DNA of 64,000 bases from Ruminococcus sp. (GCA_017529875.1 JAFXNC010000038.1:33235-97234); one strand, 5' to 3'; positions 19,021 to 29,686 are shown, counted from the first letter of the stretch. A program made the numbers and translations. Notes: generated by a model from the sequence alone, not told the origin.

Positions 19021-19320
19021 TCACTGCACATTCAGCACTTTCATAAATCCTGTGAGCTTGAAAACTTTCTTGACTTCCTCCGAGGCGTTCTTGATCGTCA
19101 TTGTCCCGCTCTGCTCGTCCATGCGCTTTACTGCGGTGAGCAGCACCCGCAGCCCCGCACTGGATATCGCCTTTAACCCCGAAAAGTCAAAGATCAGCGT
19201 CTGGATGTCTGCAAGCGCAGGGGTCAGCTTTTCCTCCAGCTCCGGCGAGGTGACTGCGTCGAGCCTGCCCTCCACGGATACGTCAAGGCGTTGTTTGGTC
19301 TTGAGTATTTCGACCTTCAT
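19021..19320 (-). CDS. STAS-domain anti-sigma factor antagonist
   Basis: The 99-aa protein matches SpoIIAA/RsbV-type STAS proteins, with D-F-S-G-L-K-A-I-S-S-A-G around residues 45-56; Ser53 or Ser54 is the expected phosphorylation site. Partner-switch systems pair such proteins with an RsbW-type kinase and a PP2C phosphatase. No kinase is adjacent; the only PP2C in the window is at 60.5-62.3 kb, so pairing is speculative. An SD (CGGAGGA) precedes the ATG. Confidence 0.88.
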   Translation of the reverse strand: MKVEILKTKQRLDVSVEGRLDAVTSPELEEKLTPALADIQTLIFDFSGLKAISSAGLRVLLTAVKRMDEQSGTMTIKNASEEVKKVFKLTGFMKVLNVQ

Positions 19321-19505
19321 ACATTTGTCCTCCGATCATAATAGTTTTATTCCAAGCCTCGTTATGTCATCATACTGCATAGGCTGTAATCCCATTCGGT
19401 GTGCTATTCAGATTATAACACATTATTCACATTTTTGCAAGGGCAAAAAGTCCGGCGGAAAATCTGACCGTAAGGAAGCAGAACAGCCCTTTTCGCGGTT
19501 CGGGC

Positions 19506-19534
19506 TTGATTTTTTGATGCAGATGTGTTATAAT
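19506..19534 (+). promoter_or_regulatory. Extended -10 promoter of the second TetR gene
   Basis: TTGATT (19506-19511), 17-bp spacer, TATAAT (19529-19534) with an upstream TG extension. The rest of the 245-bp gap 19321-19565 shows no other clear feature. Confidence 0.8.
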
Positions 19535-19565
19535 ACTTGGTAGATTATTTAATGGGGTGTGTCAG

Positions 19566-20129
19566 GTGGCTCAGATCACTAAAAAACTAATCACCGAGGC
19601 CGCACTGCGGCTGGCAGAGAAAAAACCGCTCAATAAGATCACCGTCCGCGATATCACCGGGGAATGCGGCATCACACGGAATACCTTCTATTACTATTTC
19701 CACGATATCTATGACGTGTTCATCACCTATATCGAGAACCGCATGACCGAGATCTATGAGAACAGCTCCGACGAGACGGCGCTTTTCGATTTCATGGAGC
19801 TGGCTGCCGAATATAAAAAGGTATGGGTCAACTGCTACAAGACCGTGGGGCATGAGAGGCTCTCCAAGTTCGCCGGCGAGAAGATCAGGAGCCTTATCAT
19901 CAGGACCTTCGACGCCGAGGGCTACCTCGGAAAGATACCCGAGGCCGACCTGGATATCATCTGTACTTTTTACGAGGAGGCGCTGTTCGGGCTGCTCATG
20001 CGCTGGCTCCAGGATAAGATGTCCGACGACCCCGAGCGTATGAAGCTTTCCCTCGACAGGATAAGGATCCTCTTTGAAGGTCAGCTGGAGCTGCTGGCTA
20101 AAAACAGTCAAAACAGTCAAAAGAGTTAA
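19566..20129 (+). CDS. TetR/AcrR family regulator, GTG start
   Basis: The 187-aa product has an N-terminal HTH (I-T-V-R-D-I-T ... T-R-N-T-F-Y-Y-Y-F region) as in TetR proteins of the DhaS or fatty-acid type. GTG at 19566 is chosen because GGGGTG lies about six bases upstream; an earlier GTG at 19557 lacks an SD and the ATG at 19552 is out of frame. The C-terminal coding end holds a short direct repeat (AAAACAGTC twice). It precedes the FakB-FakA-PlsY operon on the same strand but is separated from it by a terminator and a promoter; regulation of that operon is possible (inference). Confidence 0.82.
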   Translation: MAQITKKLITEAALRLAEKKPLNKITVRDITGECGITRNTFYYYFHDIYDVFITYIENRMTEIYENSSDETALFDFMELAAEYKKVWVNCYKTVGHERLSKFAGEKIRSLIIRTFDAEGYLGKIPEADLDIICTFYEEALFGLLMRWLQDKMSDDPERMKLSLDRIRILFEGQLELLAKNSQNSQKS

Positions 20130-20145
20130 CAATTGATACAATTAG

Positions 20146-20182
20146 GCGTTTTTGCACGTTTTTTGTGCGAAAACGCTTTTTT
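20146..20182 (+). terminator. Intrinsic terminator after the second TetR gene
   Basis: Stem GCGTTTTTGCAC / GTGCGAAAACGC (one wobble) with a 7-base loop and six T residues. Confidence 0.88.
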
Positions 20183-20209
20183 GTATGTAGTATTATTTGT
20201 GCATATAGT
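20181..20209 (+). promoter_or_regulatory. Promoter of the FakB-FakA-PlsY operon
   Basis: TTGTAT (20181-20186), 17-bp spacer, TATAGT (20204-20209). The -35 overlaps the T-run of the preceding terminator. Confidence 0.6.
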
Positions 20210-20288
20210 GTAAAATAAAAACGTAATGTTAAAAATTCTCCCCCGGAGCGTTCCGGGAGAATTATAAAAATGAAAGGACAGATAAACC

Positions 20289-21194
20289 ATGAGAAAGATC
20301 AAGATAATCACCGACTCCTGCTCCGATATGACCGCCGAGCTGATGGAGAAGTACGACATCGACTACGCCAAGATGAGCTTCGTCCGCGACGGCAAGGAGT
20401 ATGACGCCACCCTGACCTGGGATCTCCACTCCCCCGCCGAGTACTTCGGCATGATCAGAAACGGCGAGAAGCTCTCCACCACTCAGGTGCCTGTAAGCGA
20501 GTTCGACCGCATTTTCAGAAAGTATATCGCCGAGGGCTATGACATCATCTATATCGGCATCTCCCTGAGACAGTCCGGCTCGGTGAACACCGGTCTGGTA
20601 GTGGCTAAGGATCTTATGAAGGAGTTCCCCGAGGTCAAGATCGGATGCATCAACTCCCTCAAGGGCAGCATCGGCATCGGTATGCTGGCTATCTATGCCT
20701 CCAAGCTGGCTAAGGCCGGCAAGACCTTCGAGGAGATCATGGAGGCCGTTGAGGAGCAGAAGTACTATGTGAACCAGTTCATGACCGTTTACTCCCTGGA
20801 GTCCTTCAGACGCACCGGCAGAGTGGAGAACGACGAGGCTTATCAGGCAAACCTCATGGCAGTAAAGCCCATTATGATCTCCGACGCCAACGGCGCTCAG
20901 GTGCCTATCAAGAAGATCCGCGGACGCGCTGCTTCACTCAAGGAGATAGTTGATCTTACCGTGGCTGCCGGCGCCAACGACGCTGAGCAGGACGACTGTG
21001 TATACCTCTCTCAGGGCGACTGTGAGGAGGAGGAGATCGAGGAGCTCAAGAAGATGATCGCTGAGGCTCTGCCCAACAAGAAGCTGGTCATCGTGCCCTT
21101 CGGACCCATCATCGGCGTTTCGGTAGGCCCCGACGCAGTAGGGCTCTGGTCCTTCGGCGCCAAGGTCACATACAAGGCAGGGGAGGCTAAGTAA
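20289..21194 (+). CDS. DegV family fatty-acid-binding protein (FakB type)
   Basis: The 301-aa protein has the DegV start (K-I-I-T-D-S-C-S-D), an S-T-T-Q-V-P segment and an F-R-R-T-G-R-V motif typical of DegV/FakB proteins. These present a bound fatty acid to the kinase FakA. Pairing with a FakA gene (1-nt overlap, TAATG) and PlsY directly supports that role. An SD GAAAGGA precedes the ATG. The acyl chain preference cannot be read from sequence. Confidence 0.9.
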   Translation: MRKIKIITDSCSDMTAELMEKYDIDYAKMSFVRDGKEYDATLTWDLHSPAEYFGMIRNGEKLSTTQVPVSEFDRIFRKYIAEGYDIIYIGISLRQSGSVNTGLVVAKDLMKEFPEVKIGCINSLKGSIGIGMLAIYASKLAKAGKTFEEIMEAVEEQKYYVNQFMTVYSLESFRRTGRVENDEAYQANLMAVKPIMISDANGAQVPIKKIRGRAASLKEIVDLTVAAGANDAEQDDCVYLSQGDCEEEEIEELKKMIAEALPNKKLVIVPFGPIIGVSVGPDAVGLWSFGAKVTYKAGEAK

Positions 21195-22834
21195 TGAGCA
21201 CCGCTCAGCTTACAGGACGGCTTTTTCTTGATATGGTCAAAAGCGGGGCGGCTAATCTCGATCTGCACAGCAGCGAGGTCAACGACCTCAACGTCTTCCC
21301 TATCCCCGACGGCGACACGGGCAGCAATATGATGCTGACGATACAGGGCGGTGCAAGCTCCGCCTGCAATACCGACAGCCTCACCGAAACGGCCTCCAGC
21401 ATCGCAAGAGGTATGCTGCTGTCGGCAAGAGGCAACTCCGGCGTTATCCTCTCACAGCTTTTCGAGGGGCTCTCGGCAGGCTTCAAGGGTCTTGATACTG
21501 CCGACACCAAGGACTTCGACTTTGCCTTTAAAAAGGCGGTAGAGCAGGCTTACAGCTCGGTCATCGAGCCCACCGAGGGCACTATCCTGACCGTGGCAAG
21601 GGAGACCGGCGAGATGATCTCCCAGAACAGCTTTGCCTCATTCGAGGAGCTGTTCGAGCAGGCTATCGAGCGGGCAAAGATATCCTTAGAGCACACCCCT
21701 GAGCTGCTTGACGTGCTCAAAAAGGCGGGCGTGGTGGATTCCGGCGGCGCAGGGCTCATCTATATCCTGGAGGGTATGCTCAGCGCCCTCACCGGCAAGA
21801 CCATAGAGCGTCCCCACGACCTGCACTATCAGCACGCTCCGGCACCCAAGGCCGTCAACACAGACCTGTTCACCGAGGACAGCGTACTGGAATTCGGCTA
21901 CTGCACCGAGGTACTGGTGCGGCTGCAAAGGATCAAGGGCGACCCCGAGGACTTCGATATCAACGGCTTTATCGAGTTCATGGGGACGATAGGCGATTCG
22001 ATCGTGGCATTCAGAAACGGCTCTATCGTCAAGCTCCATGTCCACACTATGACCCCCTATAAGGTGCTGGAATACTGTCAGCGCTTCGGCGAGTTTCTGA
22101 CTATCAAGATCGAGAACATGATGCTCCAGCATAACGAGGTCATCGCTCAGGACGAGGAAAAGAAAAAGGAGCGCAGCCGCTATGCAGTAGTGGCGGTAGC
22201 TACCGGCGAGGGTCTGAAAGAGCAGCTCAAGGACATGGGCGCCGACGTCATCATCGACGGCGGACAGACCTCCAACCCCTCCGCAAGCGATATACTGTCG
22301 GCCTTTGACAAGGCAAATGCCGACATAATATTCATCCTGCCCAACAACGGCAACATCCTGCTCACCGCAAAACAGGCGGGAGAGCTTTACAACAAGTCCG
22401 ACGTGAGGGTCATCCCCACCAAGACCATAGGCGACTGCATCTCGGTGCTTTCGATGCTGGATCTCACCGGCGACCCCGACAGCATAGAGGCTGAAATGAA
22501 CGCCTCCATGGAAGGAACAGTGACCGCTGAGATATCCAAGAGCATCCGTGCTGCCGAGCTCAACGGCCTGACCATAAACAGCGGCGAGTATATCGGCATA
22601 ATAGGCAAGGACGTGGTCTCCGCCGATACCGACTGCCTTGATACGGCGGTGGCGGCGCTGAAGCTCATGGAGCCCGCCGACCATTCGGCGCTCATGATAA
22701 TCTCGGGCAAGAATGCCGCAAAGGGGCTCTCGGCAGAGCTTGCAGGCATAGCTAAAAAGAAGTACCGCCGTCTCGAGGTCTGCGAGATAAACGGCGGACA
22801 GGACATTTACGATCTTATTCTGGTGGTGAACTGA
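21194..22834 (+). CDS. fakA: Fatty-acid kinase, DAK2/FakA type
   Basis: This 546-aa protein has an N-terminal DhaL-like ATP-binding domain (N-V-F-P-I-P-D-G-D-T-G-S-N-M, ~33-46), a middle domain with Cys237 and His282-x-His284 matching the zinc site known from FakA, and a C-terminal DegV-like domain. It phosphorylates FakB-bound fatty acids to acyl-phosphate. Its start overlaps the fakB stop, and PlsY, which consumes acyl-phosphate, starts right after its stop. Confidence 0.92.
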   Translation: MSTAQLTGRLFLDMVKSGAANLDLHSSEVNDLNVFPIPDGDTGSNMMLTIQGGASSACNTDSLTETASSIARGMLLSARGNSGVILSQLFEGLSAGFKGLDTADTKDFDFAFKKAVEQAYSSVIEPTEGTILTVARETGEMISQNSFASFEELFEQAIERAKISLEHTPELLDVLKKAGVVDSGGAGLIYILEGMLSALTGKTIERPHDLHYQHAPAPKAVNTDLFTEDSVLEFGYCTEVLVRLQRIKGDPEDFDINGFIEFMGTIGDSIVAFRNGSIVKLHVHTMTPYKVLEYCQRFGEFLTIKIENMMLQHNEVIAQDEEKKKERSRYAVVAVATGEGLKEQLKDMGADVIIDGGQTSNPSASDILSAFDKANADIIFILPNNGNILLTAKQAGELYNKSDVRVIPTKTIGDCISVLSMLDLTGDPDSIEAEMNASMEGTVTAEISKSIRAAELNGLTINSGEYIGIIGKDVVSADTDCLDTAVAALKLMEPADHSALMIISGKNAAKGLSAELAGIAKKKYRRLEVCEINGGQDIYDLILVVN

Positions 22835-23470
22835 TTGGGCGTTGGTTTTTATCTTCTGTGCGCGGCCTTCGCAGCGGGCGGATTCCTGATCGGCGGGATA
22901 AACGGAGCTATCATGCTCTCCAAGCTGATCTACAAGCAGGATATCCGCGAGCAGGGCAGCGGCAACCCCGGCTTTACAAATTTCAAGCGGGTCTACGGGC
23001 TCAATGCGGCGGCGTGGGTGGTCATGGTCTTCGATATCATCAAGGCGCTGTTCCCTGCGCTCATCGCTATGTTCGTATTTAAGGCGGCCTACGGTATGCC
23101 CCAGTTCGGAGCGCAGTTTACCGGGCTCTGGTGCATGATAGGCCACTGCTTCCCGGTATGGTACGGCTTCAAGGGCGGAAAGGCCTTCATGACCGGCTTC
23201 GGCACGATCTGGATCGTGGACTGGCGCATGACGCTGATCGCCATGGCGCTGTTCCTGACCATACTTTTTACGGTGAAGATCATGTCGGTATCCTCCTGCA
23301 TCGCGGCAGCCTCCTGCCCCATCATGCTGGCGATCTTCGGCACCGAGAGCGTGTCCATAATCATAATGGCGATCATCGCGGCACTGCTGGTGATAGTGCG
23401 GCACAGAGAGAATTTCAAAAAGCTGCTTAACGGCACCGAATCCAAATTCAGTCTCCACAGCAGCAAATAA
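22835..23470 (+). CDS. plsY: Glycerol-3-phosphate acyltransferase PlsY, TTG start
   Basis: The 211-aa polytopic membrane protein has the three PlsY motifs: G-S-G-N-P-G-F-T-N, G-H-C-F-P-V-W-Y-G-F-K-G-G-K, and R-H-R-E-N with G-T-E-S-K. It transfers acyl groups from acyl-phosphate to glycerol-3-phosphate. TTG follows the fakA TGA immediately. Motif 1 has Pro-Gly-Phe where the usual form is x-Gly-Ala, and motif 2 ends in Lys-Ala-Phe rather than Lys-Gly-Val; both are mild deviations. Confidence 0.88.
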   Translation: MGVGFYLLCAAFAAGGFLIGGINGAIMLSKLIYKQDIREQGSGNPGFTNFKRVYGLNAAAWVVMVFDIIKALFPALIAMFVFKAAYGMPQFGAQFTGLWCMIGHCFPVWYGFKGGKAFMTGFGTIWIVDWRMTLIAMALFLTILFTVKIMSVSSCIAAASCPIMLAIFGTESVSIIIMAIIAALLVIVRHRENFKKLLNGTESKFSLHSSK

Positions 23471-23488
23471 ACGAAAGGACAAGCAAGC

Positions 23489-24967
<1,479 letters not shown>

Positions 24968-24974
24968 TATACAC

Positions 24975-24999
24975 AAGGCTGCTCAGTACGGGCAGCCTT
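24975..24999 (+). terminator. Hairpin after GH51 gene
   Basis: Stem AAGGCTGC / GCAGCCTT with a 9-base loop followed by a weak T-rich stretch; probably a partial terminator. Confidence 0.6.
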
Positions 25000-25027
25000 G
25001 ATGATTTTCACAAGGGAGGTGACTGCT

Positions 25028-25825
25028 GTGCCTGACGAAAAGCCCAAGCTGCGGGTCTCGAAACCTGTGGCGATGATCTGCGCCATGCTGGTGGCGGCTG
25101 CCGCAGGTGCGGCGATAGTCGCCGACCGCGCCCTGAAAAACGAGCCGGGCCCGGAGATACGCCAGAGCACCTCCGACAGCTCTGCCCCGGAGGTCACCGA
25201 AAAGGCAGTCCCGGCGGCTGTCACCGGTACCGCCGTCACCAAGCGCACCGAAAAGCAGACGACGGCGACCTCACGCACTACCGCCAAGACTACAACTGCC
25301 ACGGCGGCCTTCGAGTACCCGCAGGATATCAACCTTGCAACGCGGGAGAGCCTTGAAAACGTGAACGGCATAAACCGCTCCGTGGCGGAGGGGATCCTGT
25401 CTTACCGGGAAAAGGCGGGGAAGATACACGATCTTGACGAGCTGCTGGGAGTGTACGGCATCGCGGAGCGGACGCTTTCCGTTATTAAGGAGCACTTTTA
25501 TGTGGCTGAGGCTGACCGGGTGACGGCGGCGTCAAAGACCACTGCGGAGAAGGCGACTTCGGCTGTGACTACTACTGTCGGGACTACGGCTCCGGCGGCG
25601 GTGACGACGGCTGAGACCACGGTTACGGAGATCGTGAAGGTGAACATCAACGAAGCTGATGCGGGAGAGCTCGCGAGGGGGTTAGGCATCAGCGAGGAGC
25701 TGGCGGAGAGGGTCATAGAGCTGCGGGTACGGATCGGGAGGTTTGAGAACGATCTGGAGCTGCTGTATGTTGAGGGGTTCACGAAGGAAAAGCTGTTGGA
25801 AATAAGAGATAAGATCGATATATAA
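25028..25825 (+). CDS. Membrane-anchored protein with two ComEA-like HhH domains, GTG start
   Basis: The 265-aa product has a signal-anchor (~12-34), a Thr-rich linker, a helix-hairpin-helix domain (I-N-L-A-T-R-E-S-L ... G-I-N-R-S-V-A-E-G-I-L-S-Y-R), a second Thr-rich linker and a second HhH domain (V-N-I-N-E-A-D-A ... G-I-S-E-E-L-A-E-R-V-I-E-L-R). Single HhH domains of this type bind DNA in ComEA. GTG 25028 is chosen because GGGAGGT sits 7 nt upstream; earlier TTG/ATG lack an SD. No other competence gene is nearby. Confidence 0.75.
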   Translation: MPDEKPKLRVSKPVAMICAMLVAAAAGAAIVADRALKNEPGPEIRQSTSDSSAPEVTEKAVPAAVTGTAVTKRTEKQTTATSRTTAKTTTATAAFEYPQDINLATRESLENVNGINRSVAEGILSYREKAGKIHDLDELLGVYGIAERTLSVIKEHFYVAEADRVTAASKTTAEKATSAVTTTVGTTAPAAVTTAETTVTEIVKVNINEADAGELARGLGISEELAERVIELRVRIGRFENDLELLYVEGFTKEKLLEIRDKIDI

Positions 25826-25867
25826 ATAGCAGGACCGGAAAAGAAAAAACCGGCACTGCGCACAGAA

Positions 25868-25905
25868 AAAGAGGGGGCATCAAGTGAAGATGCCTCCTCT
25901 TTGTT
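25868..25905 (+). terminator. Terminator after HhH gene
   Basis: AAAGAGG-type stem pairs with CCTCCTCTTT around a GATGC/GCATC core, followed by a short T-rich end. Confidence 0.75.
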
Positions 25906-25921
25906 GTATGGGAGAATAAAG

Positions 25922-26011
25922 GCGCAGCGCCTAAAAAGCTGTCCTCCTGCACTGTCAGGAAAGAGCCGGGCGGACACCGTCCGCGAACGATTATCCGTCC
26001 GGTGGGGCCTG
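25922..26011 (+). repeat. Dispersed repeat, left copy
   Basis: About 90 bp that aligns, in inverted orientation and with roughly 80% identity by eye, to 42711-42800. Shared words include GCAGCGCC, GTCCTCCTGCA, CAGGAAAGAGCC and CCGTCCGGTG. No coding role seen. Confidence 0.8.
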
Positions 26012-26016
26012 AAAGC

Positions 26017-26042
26017 AAAAAAGAGCCGCCCGAAGGCAGCTC
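26017..26042 (-). terminator. Terminator of the alpha operon
   Basis: On the minus strand GAGCTGCC-TTCG-GGCGGCTC (one wobble) followed by six T residues, ten bases after the rplQ stop. Confidence 0.92.
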
Positions 26043-26052
26043 CTTAAAGATA

Positions 26053-26394
26053 TCAAACCAACTTGATTATTGCCATTTCAGCAGCATCGCCGCGGCGGGG
26101 GCCGGTCTTGATGACCTGAGTATAGCCGCCGTTTCTGCCGGAATAACCGGGTGCGATGTCGTCGAACAGCTTCTTAGCAACGGACTCCTTAGTTACATAA
26201 GCGAGCACCTGACGCTTTGAATGAAGGTCTCCGGCTTTGCCGAGGGTTATCATCTTGTCGGTCATAGCGCTGACTTCCTTAGCCCTTGTCACAGTTGTTT
26301 CTATCTTACCGTTTTCGAGAAGGTAGGTGACCATAGCTCTGAGCATAGCCCTTCTGTGGTCGGTAGCCCTTCCCAGCTTTCTTGTGCCTGGCAT
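26053..26394 (-). CDS. rplQ: 50S ribosomal protein L17
   Basis: 113 aa, with the family start M-P-G-T-R-K-L-G-R and the R-R-A-M-L-R helix. Last gene of the ribosomal cluster, followed by a strong terminator. 19 nt separate it from rpoA. Confidence 0.98.
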   Translation of the reverse strand: MPGTRKLGRATDHRRAMLRAMVTYLLENGKIETTVTRAKEVSAMTDKMITLGKAGDLHSKRQVLAYVTKESVAKKLFDDIAPGYSGRNGGYTQVIKTGPRRGDAAEMAIIKLV

Positions 26395-26413
26395 AGATAT
26401 TCACTCCTTAATA

Positions 26414-27382
26414 TTAGTTATCTTCTTCGGAACTGAGGTCGTAGCCCAGCGATTGCAGCTTTTCCTTAACCTCATCAAATGATTTCTTACCGAGGTTTCT
26501 GACCTTCATCATTTCTTCCGCCGACTTTCCGATCAGATCGTTCACAGTATTGATGCCTGCACGCTTCAGGCAGTTGAACGAGCGCACCGATAAGTCAAGC
26601 TCCTCAATGGTCATCTCCAGGATCTTCTCCTTGCCCTTATCGTCCTTTTCAGCCATCATCTCTACTGCACCGGCCTCCTCAGAGAGGTCGATGAAGAGAT
26701 TCAGATGCTCGTTGAGGAGTTTGGCTGCGAGCGATACAGCTTCCTTTGCCGAGATCGTACCGTCGGTCCAGACCTCGATGGTAAGCTTATCATAGTCAGT
26801 GATCTGACCTACACGGGTGTTGTCCACCGTGTAGTTCACCTTGAGTACCGGTGTATAGATGCTGTCAACAGCAATTACCCCGATGGCAACATTGCCCTGC
26901 TTCTGCATGAGCGCCTTGTTCTTTTCGGCGGAAACATAGCCCCTGCCTCTGTCAAGAACGATCTCCATATAGAGCTTGGCACCAGCGCCGAGGGTGGCGA
27001 TGTGCATATCGGGTACGAGGATCCCTACCTCGGAATCAGTCTTGATGTCTCCGGCGGTAACGACGCATTCGCCCTCCGCCTCGATATATACTGTCTTGGG
27101 ACCTTCGCCGTAAAGCTTTGCTGTCAGTCCCTTGAGGTTAAGGATGATCTCGGTAACATCCTCTTTTACCCCCGGGATAGTAGAGAGCTCGTGATGAACG
27201 CCGTCGATCTTTACAGATGTAACAGCGACACCCGGCAATGAGGAGAGCAGCACTCGTCTGAGCGAGTTACCCAGAGTTGTGCCGTAGCCGCGCTCCAGAG
27301 GCTCCAGAATGAACTTTCCGTAGGTTCCGTTGCTTTTAAGCTCGGCTGTTTCGATCTCAGGCTTTTCAATTTTTTCAAGCAT
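26414..27382 (-). CDS. rpoA: RNA polymerase alpha subunit
   Basis: 322 aa. The N-terminal assembly domain contains [17 protein letters not shown], and the C-terminal domain has the [15 protein letters not shown] helix that contacts DNA and activators. Position between rpsD and rplQ is the usual alpha-operon order. Length is normal. Confidence 0.99.
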   Translation of the reverse strand: MLEKIEKPEIETAELKSNGTYGKFILEPLERGYGTTLGNSLRRVLLSSLPGVAVTSVKIDGVHHELSTIPGVKEDVTEIILNLKGLTAKLYGEGPKTVYIEAEGECVVTAGDIKTDSEVGILVPDMHIATLGAGAKLYMEIVLDRGRGYVSAEKNKALMQKQGNVAIGVIAVDSIYTPVLKVNYTVDNTRVGQITDYDKLTIEVWTDGTISAKEAVSLAAKLLNEHLNLFIDLSEEAGAVEMMAEKDDKGKEKILEMTIEELDLSVRSFNCLKRAGINTVNDLIGKSAEEMMKVRNLGKKSFDEVKEKLQSLGYDLSSEEDN

Positions 27383-27463
27383 TTAGTTACCCTCCTGTAT
27401 CTGAACTCAGACCGCGTCAGCACGCGATCCTTAACTCTTCTGTAATGTCCTCTGTCAGACAGC

Positions 27464-28063
27464 TTACTTTGAATACAGCTCGACGATGAGGTGCTCTTCC
27501 AGCTCGTAGTCCAGATCCTGCTTACCGGGCATACGAGTTACCTTAGCACTCTGAGCGTCCTTGTTGACCTCAAGCCATTCGGGGATAAGTCTGCCCTCGG
27601 TGGTCTCTGCGATCTGCTTGAACTTTTCGCTCTTTTTGCTGTTCTCTCTCAGGGAGATAACGTCGCCCACCTTTACTCTGTAAGAGGGGATATCAACTCT
27701 CTTGCCGTTTACGTCATAGTGACCGTGAACGACCAGCTGACGGGCCTCTCTCCTGGTCGATGCGAGTCCCATTCTGAATACTACGTTGTCGAGTCTCGAC
27801 TCCAGCAGGGTGATCAGGTTTTCACCCGCCTGACCCTCCATCTTCTGTGCGATCTCGAAGTAGTGATAGAACTGCTTCTCGAGCATACCGTAGATGAACT
27901 TCAGCTTCTGCTTTTCCTTCAGCTGGAGTCCGTACTCGGAAACCTTCTTGCGCTTGTTGGCATCGGGGTTACGCTTGTTGTACTCCTTCGATGCGCCCAT
28001 TACCATGGGGCTGATGCCCAGGGATCTGCACTTCTTGTAAATAGGTTCCTTGCTTACTGCCAT
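27464..28063 (-). CDS. rpsD: 30S ribosomal protein S4, zinc-free form
   Basis: 199 aa with an S4 RNA-binding domain (S-R-L-D-N-V-V-F-R-M-G). Only one Cys is near the N-terminus, so this is the zinc-independent type. It is separated from rpsK by a 122-nt structured gap, unlike most neighbours. The primary rRNA-binding role is established for the family. Confidence 0.98.
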   Translation of the reverse strand: MAVSKEPIYKKCRSLGISPMVMGASKEYNKRNPDANKRKKVSEYGLQLKEKQKLKFIYGMLEKQFYHYFEIAQKMEGQAGENLITLLESRLDNVVFRMGLASTRREARQLVVHGHYDVNGKRVDIPSYRVKVGDVISLRENSKKSEKFKQIAETTEGRLIPEWLEVNKDAQSAKVTRMPGKQDLDYELEEHLIVELYSK

Positions 28064-28185
28064 TTGTATTACCTCCGTTTTTGATTTGGTTATCGAGCCT
28101 CTCTGCCCGGGGTCTCGGCGGCTATCAGCCGCCCATACGGGCTGCCCGACTTTGAGTAAACTTCAAAACTCAAATATGACTTAGA
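28064..28185 (-). promoter_or_regulatory. Structured rpsK-rpsD spacer
   Basis: The spacer holds GGCGGCT / AGCCGCC (28117-28133) overlapping a mutually exclusive GCCC / GGGC hairpin (28131-28142). Overlapping stems upstream of rpsD could be an S4 binding or processing site; there is no T-run. Confidence 0.4.
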
Positions 28186-28584
28186 TTATACACGTCTTCT
28201 CTTGGGAGGACGGCATCCGTTGTGGGGGATCGGGGTAACGTCCTTGATGAGTCTTACCTCGAGATCCTCGCTCTGGAGAGCACGGATAGCAGCCTCACGG
28301 CCGGCGCCCGGGCCCTTTACGAATACCTCAACGACCTTGAGGCCATGCTCCTTGGCAGCTCTCGCAGCGGTCTCCGCAGCGGTCTGAGCAGCGAACGGAG
28401 TAGACTTCTTGGAGCCTCTGAAGCCGAGGCCGCCGGCAGAAGCCCACGAAATAGCATTGCCCTGCATATCGGTGATGGTAACGATAGTGTTGTTGAAGGT
28501 AGACTGGATATGAACCTGTCCCTGCTCAATGTTCTTTCTTTCACGGCGGCGACGGATAGTCGTCTTCTTCTTAGGCTGAGCCAT
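28186..28584 (-). CDS. rpsK: 30S ribosomal protein S11
   Basis: 132 aa, with [15 protein letters not shown] and the C-terminal [13 protein letters not shown] signature. Located 14 nt after rpsM. Confidence 0.99.
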   Translation of the reverse strand: MAQPKKKTTIRRRRERKNIEQGQVHIQSTFNNTIVTITDMQGNAISWASAGGLGFRGSKKSTPFAAQTAAETAARAAKEHGLKVVEVFVKGPGAGREAAIRALQSEDLEVRLIKDVTPIPHNGCRPPKRRRV

Positions 28585-28598
28585 TCTTCACACCCTCC

Positions 28599-28967
28599 TT
28601 ACTTCTTCTTGTTGGCGATGGTCTTTACAGGACCCTTGCGGGTTCTTGCATTCGTCTTGGTCCTCTGTCCTCTTACGGGCAGGCCTCTTCTGTGACGAAC
28701 GCCTCTGTAACAGCCGATCTCCACGAGTCTCTTGATGTTAAGAGCAACATTTCTTCTCAGGTCGCCCTCAACAGTCAGATTATGGTCAATATACTCTCTG
28801 AGCTTAGCTACATCGTCCTCGGAGAGATCCTTTACTCTCGTGTCGGGGTTTACACCCGTAGCCTCGAGGATCTTAGTAGCAGTGTTACGACCTATGCCGT
28901 AGATATAGGTGAGACCGATCTCAACTCTCTTGTCCTTCGGCAGGTCAATACCAGCAATACGAGCCAT
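28599..28967 (-). CDS. rpsM: 30S ribosomal protein S13
   Basis: 122 aa, beginning [10 protein letters not shown] and ending in the basic [16 protein letters not shown] tail that contacts tRNA and the subunit bridge. Good SD upstream. Confidence 0.99.
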   Translation of the reverse strand: MARIAGIDLPKDKRVEIGLTYIYGIGRNTATKILEATGVNPDTRVKDLSEDDVAKLREYIDHNLTVEGDLRRNVALNIKRLVEIGCYRGVRHRRGLPVRGQRTKTNARTRKGPVKTIANKKK

Positions 28968-28996
28968 TTTTTAGCTGCACCTCCATTATTGGTCTG

Positions 28997-29110
28997 TTAG
29001 CCCTGACGCTGCTTGTGCTTGGGGTTCTGGCAGATAACCATTATCTTGCCTTTTCTTTTGATAACCTTGCACTTTTCGCAGATAGGCTTAACTGAAGGTC
29101 TTACTTTCAT
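28997..29110 (-). CDS. rpmJ: 50S ribosomal protein L36, zinc form
   Basis: A 37-aa ORF starting M-K-V-R-P-S-V-K, with C11, C14, C27 and H32 as zinc ligands. AGGAGGTATTT precedes the ATG. Position between infA and rpsM is canonical. Confidence 0.98.
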   Translation of the reverse strand: MKVRPSVKPICEKCKVIKRKGKIMVICQNPKHKQRQG

Positions 29111-29167
29111 CGAAATACCTCCTTTGGTCTGTGAAGCGGGTAACACCCGCGCTGTCTGAACAGAGCC

Positions 29168-29386
29168 TTACTTGGCTCTCCAGGTGATCCTACCCTTGTT
29201 AAGGTCATAGGGCGACATCTCGACCTTTACCTTATCGCCGGGTACGATACGAATATAGTTCATACGAAGCTTGCCCGAAACGTGAGCAAGGATCATATGT
29301 CCGTTTGCAAGCTGCACATTGAACTTTGCGCCGGGAAGCGCCTCAGTCACAGTGCCTTCAAGTTCGATAACGTCTTCTTTTGACAT
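29168..29386 (-). CDS. infA: Translation initiation factor IF-1
   Basis: 72 aa, single OB fold ([12 protein letters not shown] ... [10 protein letters not shown]). Binds the 30S A site during initiation. 21 nt follow the KOW gene. Confidence 0.99.
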   Translation of the reverse strand: MSKEDVIELEGTVTEALPGAKFNVQLANGHMILAHVSGKLRMNYIRIVPGDKVKVEMSPYDLNKGRITWRAK

Positions 29387-29407
29387 ACAGAGAAATACCT
29401 TTCCTTC

Positions 29408-29686
29408 TCACTCGTTTTCCGTCTGGCATCGGACTTCCTCTTTACCGCGGTCATTGTATCCGCGCAGGAGTCCACGCAGCTTTCTGTCAGTCAGCCCCTC
29501 GGTGACGATATACGCTCCGACAGGTGAAATGTGCTTCATGCTTTTCTTCTTCGGGCGGGAGAGCTTTCGCTCCTTGCCGTCCGCAAGATACACAAAGCCG
29601 CCGTCGACCGCCGCAGCAACGAAGCAGCGATCCTTCTCACGGCCTGCGAGCGCTCTTACCACTGAGCCGACCCTGATATTATACAC
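29408..29686 (-). CDS. KOW-domain RNA-binding protein (L14e-like)
   Basis: 92 aa with an N-terminal KOW fold (V-G-S-V-V-R-A-L-A-G-R-E-K-D-R). Proteins of this type commonly sit between map and infA in Clostridia. Ribosome-related RNA binding is likely; the exact site is unknown. SD overlaps the end of map. Confidence 0.85.
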   Translation of the reverse strand: MYNIRVGSVVRALAGREKDRCFVAAAVDGGFVYLADGKERKLSRPKKKSMKHISPVGAYIVTEGLTDRKLRGLLRGYNDRGKEEVRCQTENE

